Positions 5,363-6,011 of a DNA stretch of 6,011 nt are shown piece after piece (position 1 is the stretch's first letter; each line of letters opens with the position of its first letter). The notes beneath the pieces were generated by a model. The model saw only the letters and a program-made list of their open reading frames with translations, did not search any database and was not told the DNA's origin. The DNA is from Candidatus Methanomethylicus sp. (GTDB lineage: Archaea > Thermoproteota > Methanomethylicia > Methanomethylicales > Methanomethylicaceae), in NCBI GenBank assembly GCA_028683025.1, contig JAJRAB010000075.1, positions 1-6,011 of the forward strand, given 5' to 3'. Both the position numbers and the translations under genes were made by a program.

Positions 5363-6011
5363 CAATAGCTCTGCCTGTGATAATTGCCCTGGGTGCGCTT
5401 GCCAGAGAGCAGAGCCAGATCCCCCTTCAGCCAGCCGTTCAGAACTCCCCGAACACCCATTTTTTCAAATCTTCGGATGGAGGCGCTCACTTTAACCCTG
5501 TTACTATAGACAATTTTTCCAATTTTTTTGAGCCTAAGACCAAGTTCAACATCATCGCAGAGCGGGTAGTCGGTATAGCCGCCCACTTGGCGAAATTTCT
5601 CCCTCAAAACTGCTGTATTTGTACCCCTAGTGCCAACAACACCCAGTCTATAGGAGACTGCTGAGAAGAGGTTAATCCCGAAATACAAGAATTGGTACTT
5701 GGCACTAGTCTCAAGGGGCGTGTCAGGGCCGCATACTGCAACAACACCGTCATCGAAGAGGGAGAGGATATTCTGGAGCCAGTCTTTTGGGACCACAACA
5801 TCGGCATCAGTGTGGACAACAATTCTGCCAGCGGCTTCCTCGACCCCATCGTTCCTGGCGCCACCTACGGCTTTGCTCCTCTGCAGGATGACCTTATCAG
5901 CATACTTTTTGGCGATATCCCGCGTCCTGTCTTTGCTTCCTCCATCCACCACAATGATCTCGTATTGCTGTCTTGGCAGGCTTTGACGGTTGATGTAAGT
6001 CAGTGTCCGGG
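5362..6011 (-). CDS. Family 2 (GT-A fold) glycosyltransferase, N-terminus cut by window edge
   Basis: This enzyme should transfer a sugar from a nucleotide or dolichyl-phosphate donor to a glycan or lipid acceptor at the cytoplasmic face. The window holds the last 215 codons; the first strand, normally ending shortly before the visible RTLTYINRQSLP, is off the right edge. Numbering from the first full codon, the nucleotide-binding strand YEIIVVDGGSKDRT is at 16-29, GGARNDG at 49-55, the metal-binding DxD motif TDADV at 67-71, GTRGTN at 126-131 and the catalytic-region CDDVELGLRL at 151-160. No strong membrane helix follows; the protein ends about 55 residues later with a basic, possibly amphipathic stretch (RRFEKMGVRGVLNGWLKGDL). 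It is convergent with the surface protein gene. Family assignment is firm; donor, acceptor and linkage are unknown. The TGA stop is at 5362-5364. Confidence 0.93.
   Translation of the reverse strand, partial: RTLTYINRQSLPRQQYEIIVVDGGSKDRTRDIAKKYADKVILQRSKAVGGARNDGVEEAAGRIVVHTDADVVVPKDWLQNILSLFDDGVVAVCGPDTPLETSAKYQFLYFGINLFSAVSYRLGVVGTRGTNTAVLREKFRQVGGYTDYPLCDDVELGLRLKKIGKIVYSNRVKVSASIRRFEKMGVRGVLNGWLKGDLALLSGKRTQGNYHRQSY
5514..5529 (+). terminator. Paired T-tracts that could end the surface protein transcript
   Basis: On the plus strand TTTTT (5514-5518) and TTTTTTT (5523-5529) lie about 170-180 bases past the surface protein stop. Archaeal polymerase terminates at U-rich tracts. They lie inside the antisense strand of the glycosyltransferase gene and encode lysines there (KKIGKIV), so coding constraint explains them equally well. 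Confidence 0.2.

Overview
The window reads as a piece of an archaeal chromosome devoted to the cell envelope. Three things point to archaea: AT-rich TATA-like promoter elements in place of clear bacterial -35/-10 pairs; a secreted surface protein crowded with N-glycosylation sequons and held by one C-terminal membrane helix with a basic tail; and probable GTG and TTG start codons together with frequent AGG arginine codons. Base composition looks moderate, around half G+C by eye. The sequence alone does not fix the phylum; Thermoplasmata-like or DPANN lineages are possible guesses only.

Layout, left to right. Positions 1-899 (minus strand) hold most of a non-hydrolysing UDP-GlcNAc 2-epimerase (WecB type), whose C-terminus lies beyond the left edge. 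A divergent promoter region of about 135 bp follows. Positions 1036-2801 (plus strand) hold a two-gene ABC-2 transporter operon, an ATPase and a permease joined by an ATGA overlap. An AT-rich gap of about 115 bp appears to carry a fresh promoter. It leads into a large surface protein at 2917-5346 with a signal peptide, two N-terminal beta-rich regions, a central module of unassigned type, four tandem Ig-like repeats of 94-99 residues, a transmembrane helix and a basic tail. A family 2 glycosyltransferase converges on it from the right at 5362-6011 (minus strand); its N-terminus lies beyond the right edge.

How the genes may work together (inference): the epimerase would supply UDP-ManNAc, the glycosyltransferase would add a sugar to a growing glycan, and the surface protein, with about 33 Asn-X-Ser/Thr sites, is a plausible acceptor of N-glycans. 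The ABC transporter belongs to the broad NatA/NatB-like ABC-2 group and its cargo cannot be read from sequence. I found no CRISPR array, insertion sequence, tRNA or rRNA. The locus looks like an ordinary envelope-glycosylation neighbourhood whose most distinctive member is the surface protein.
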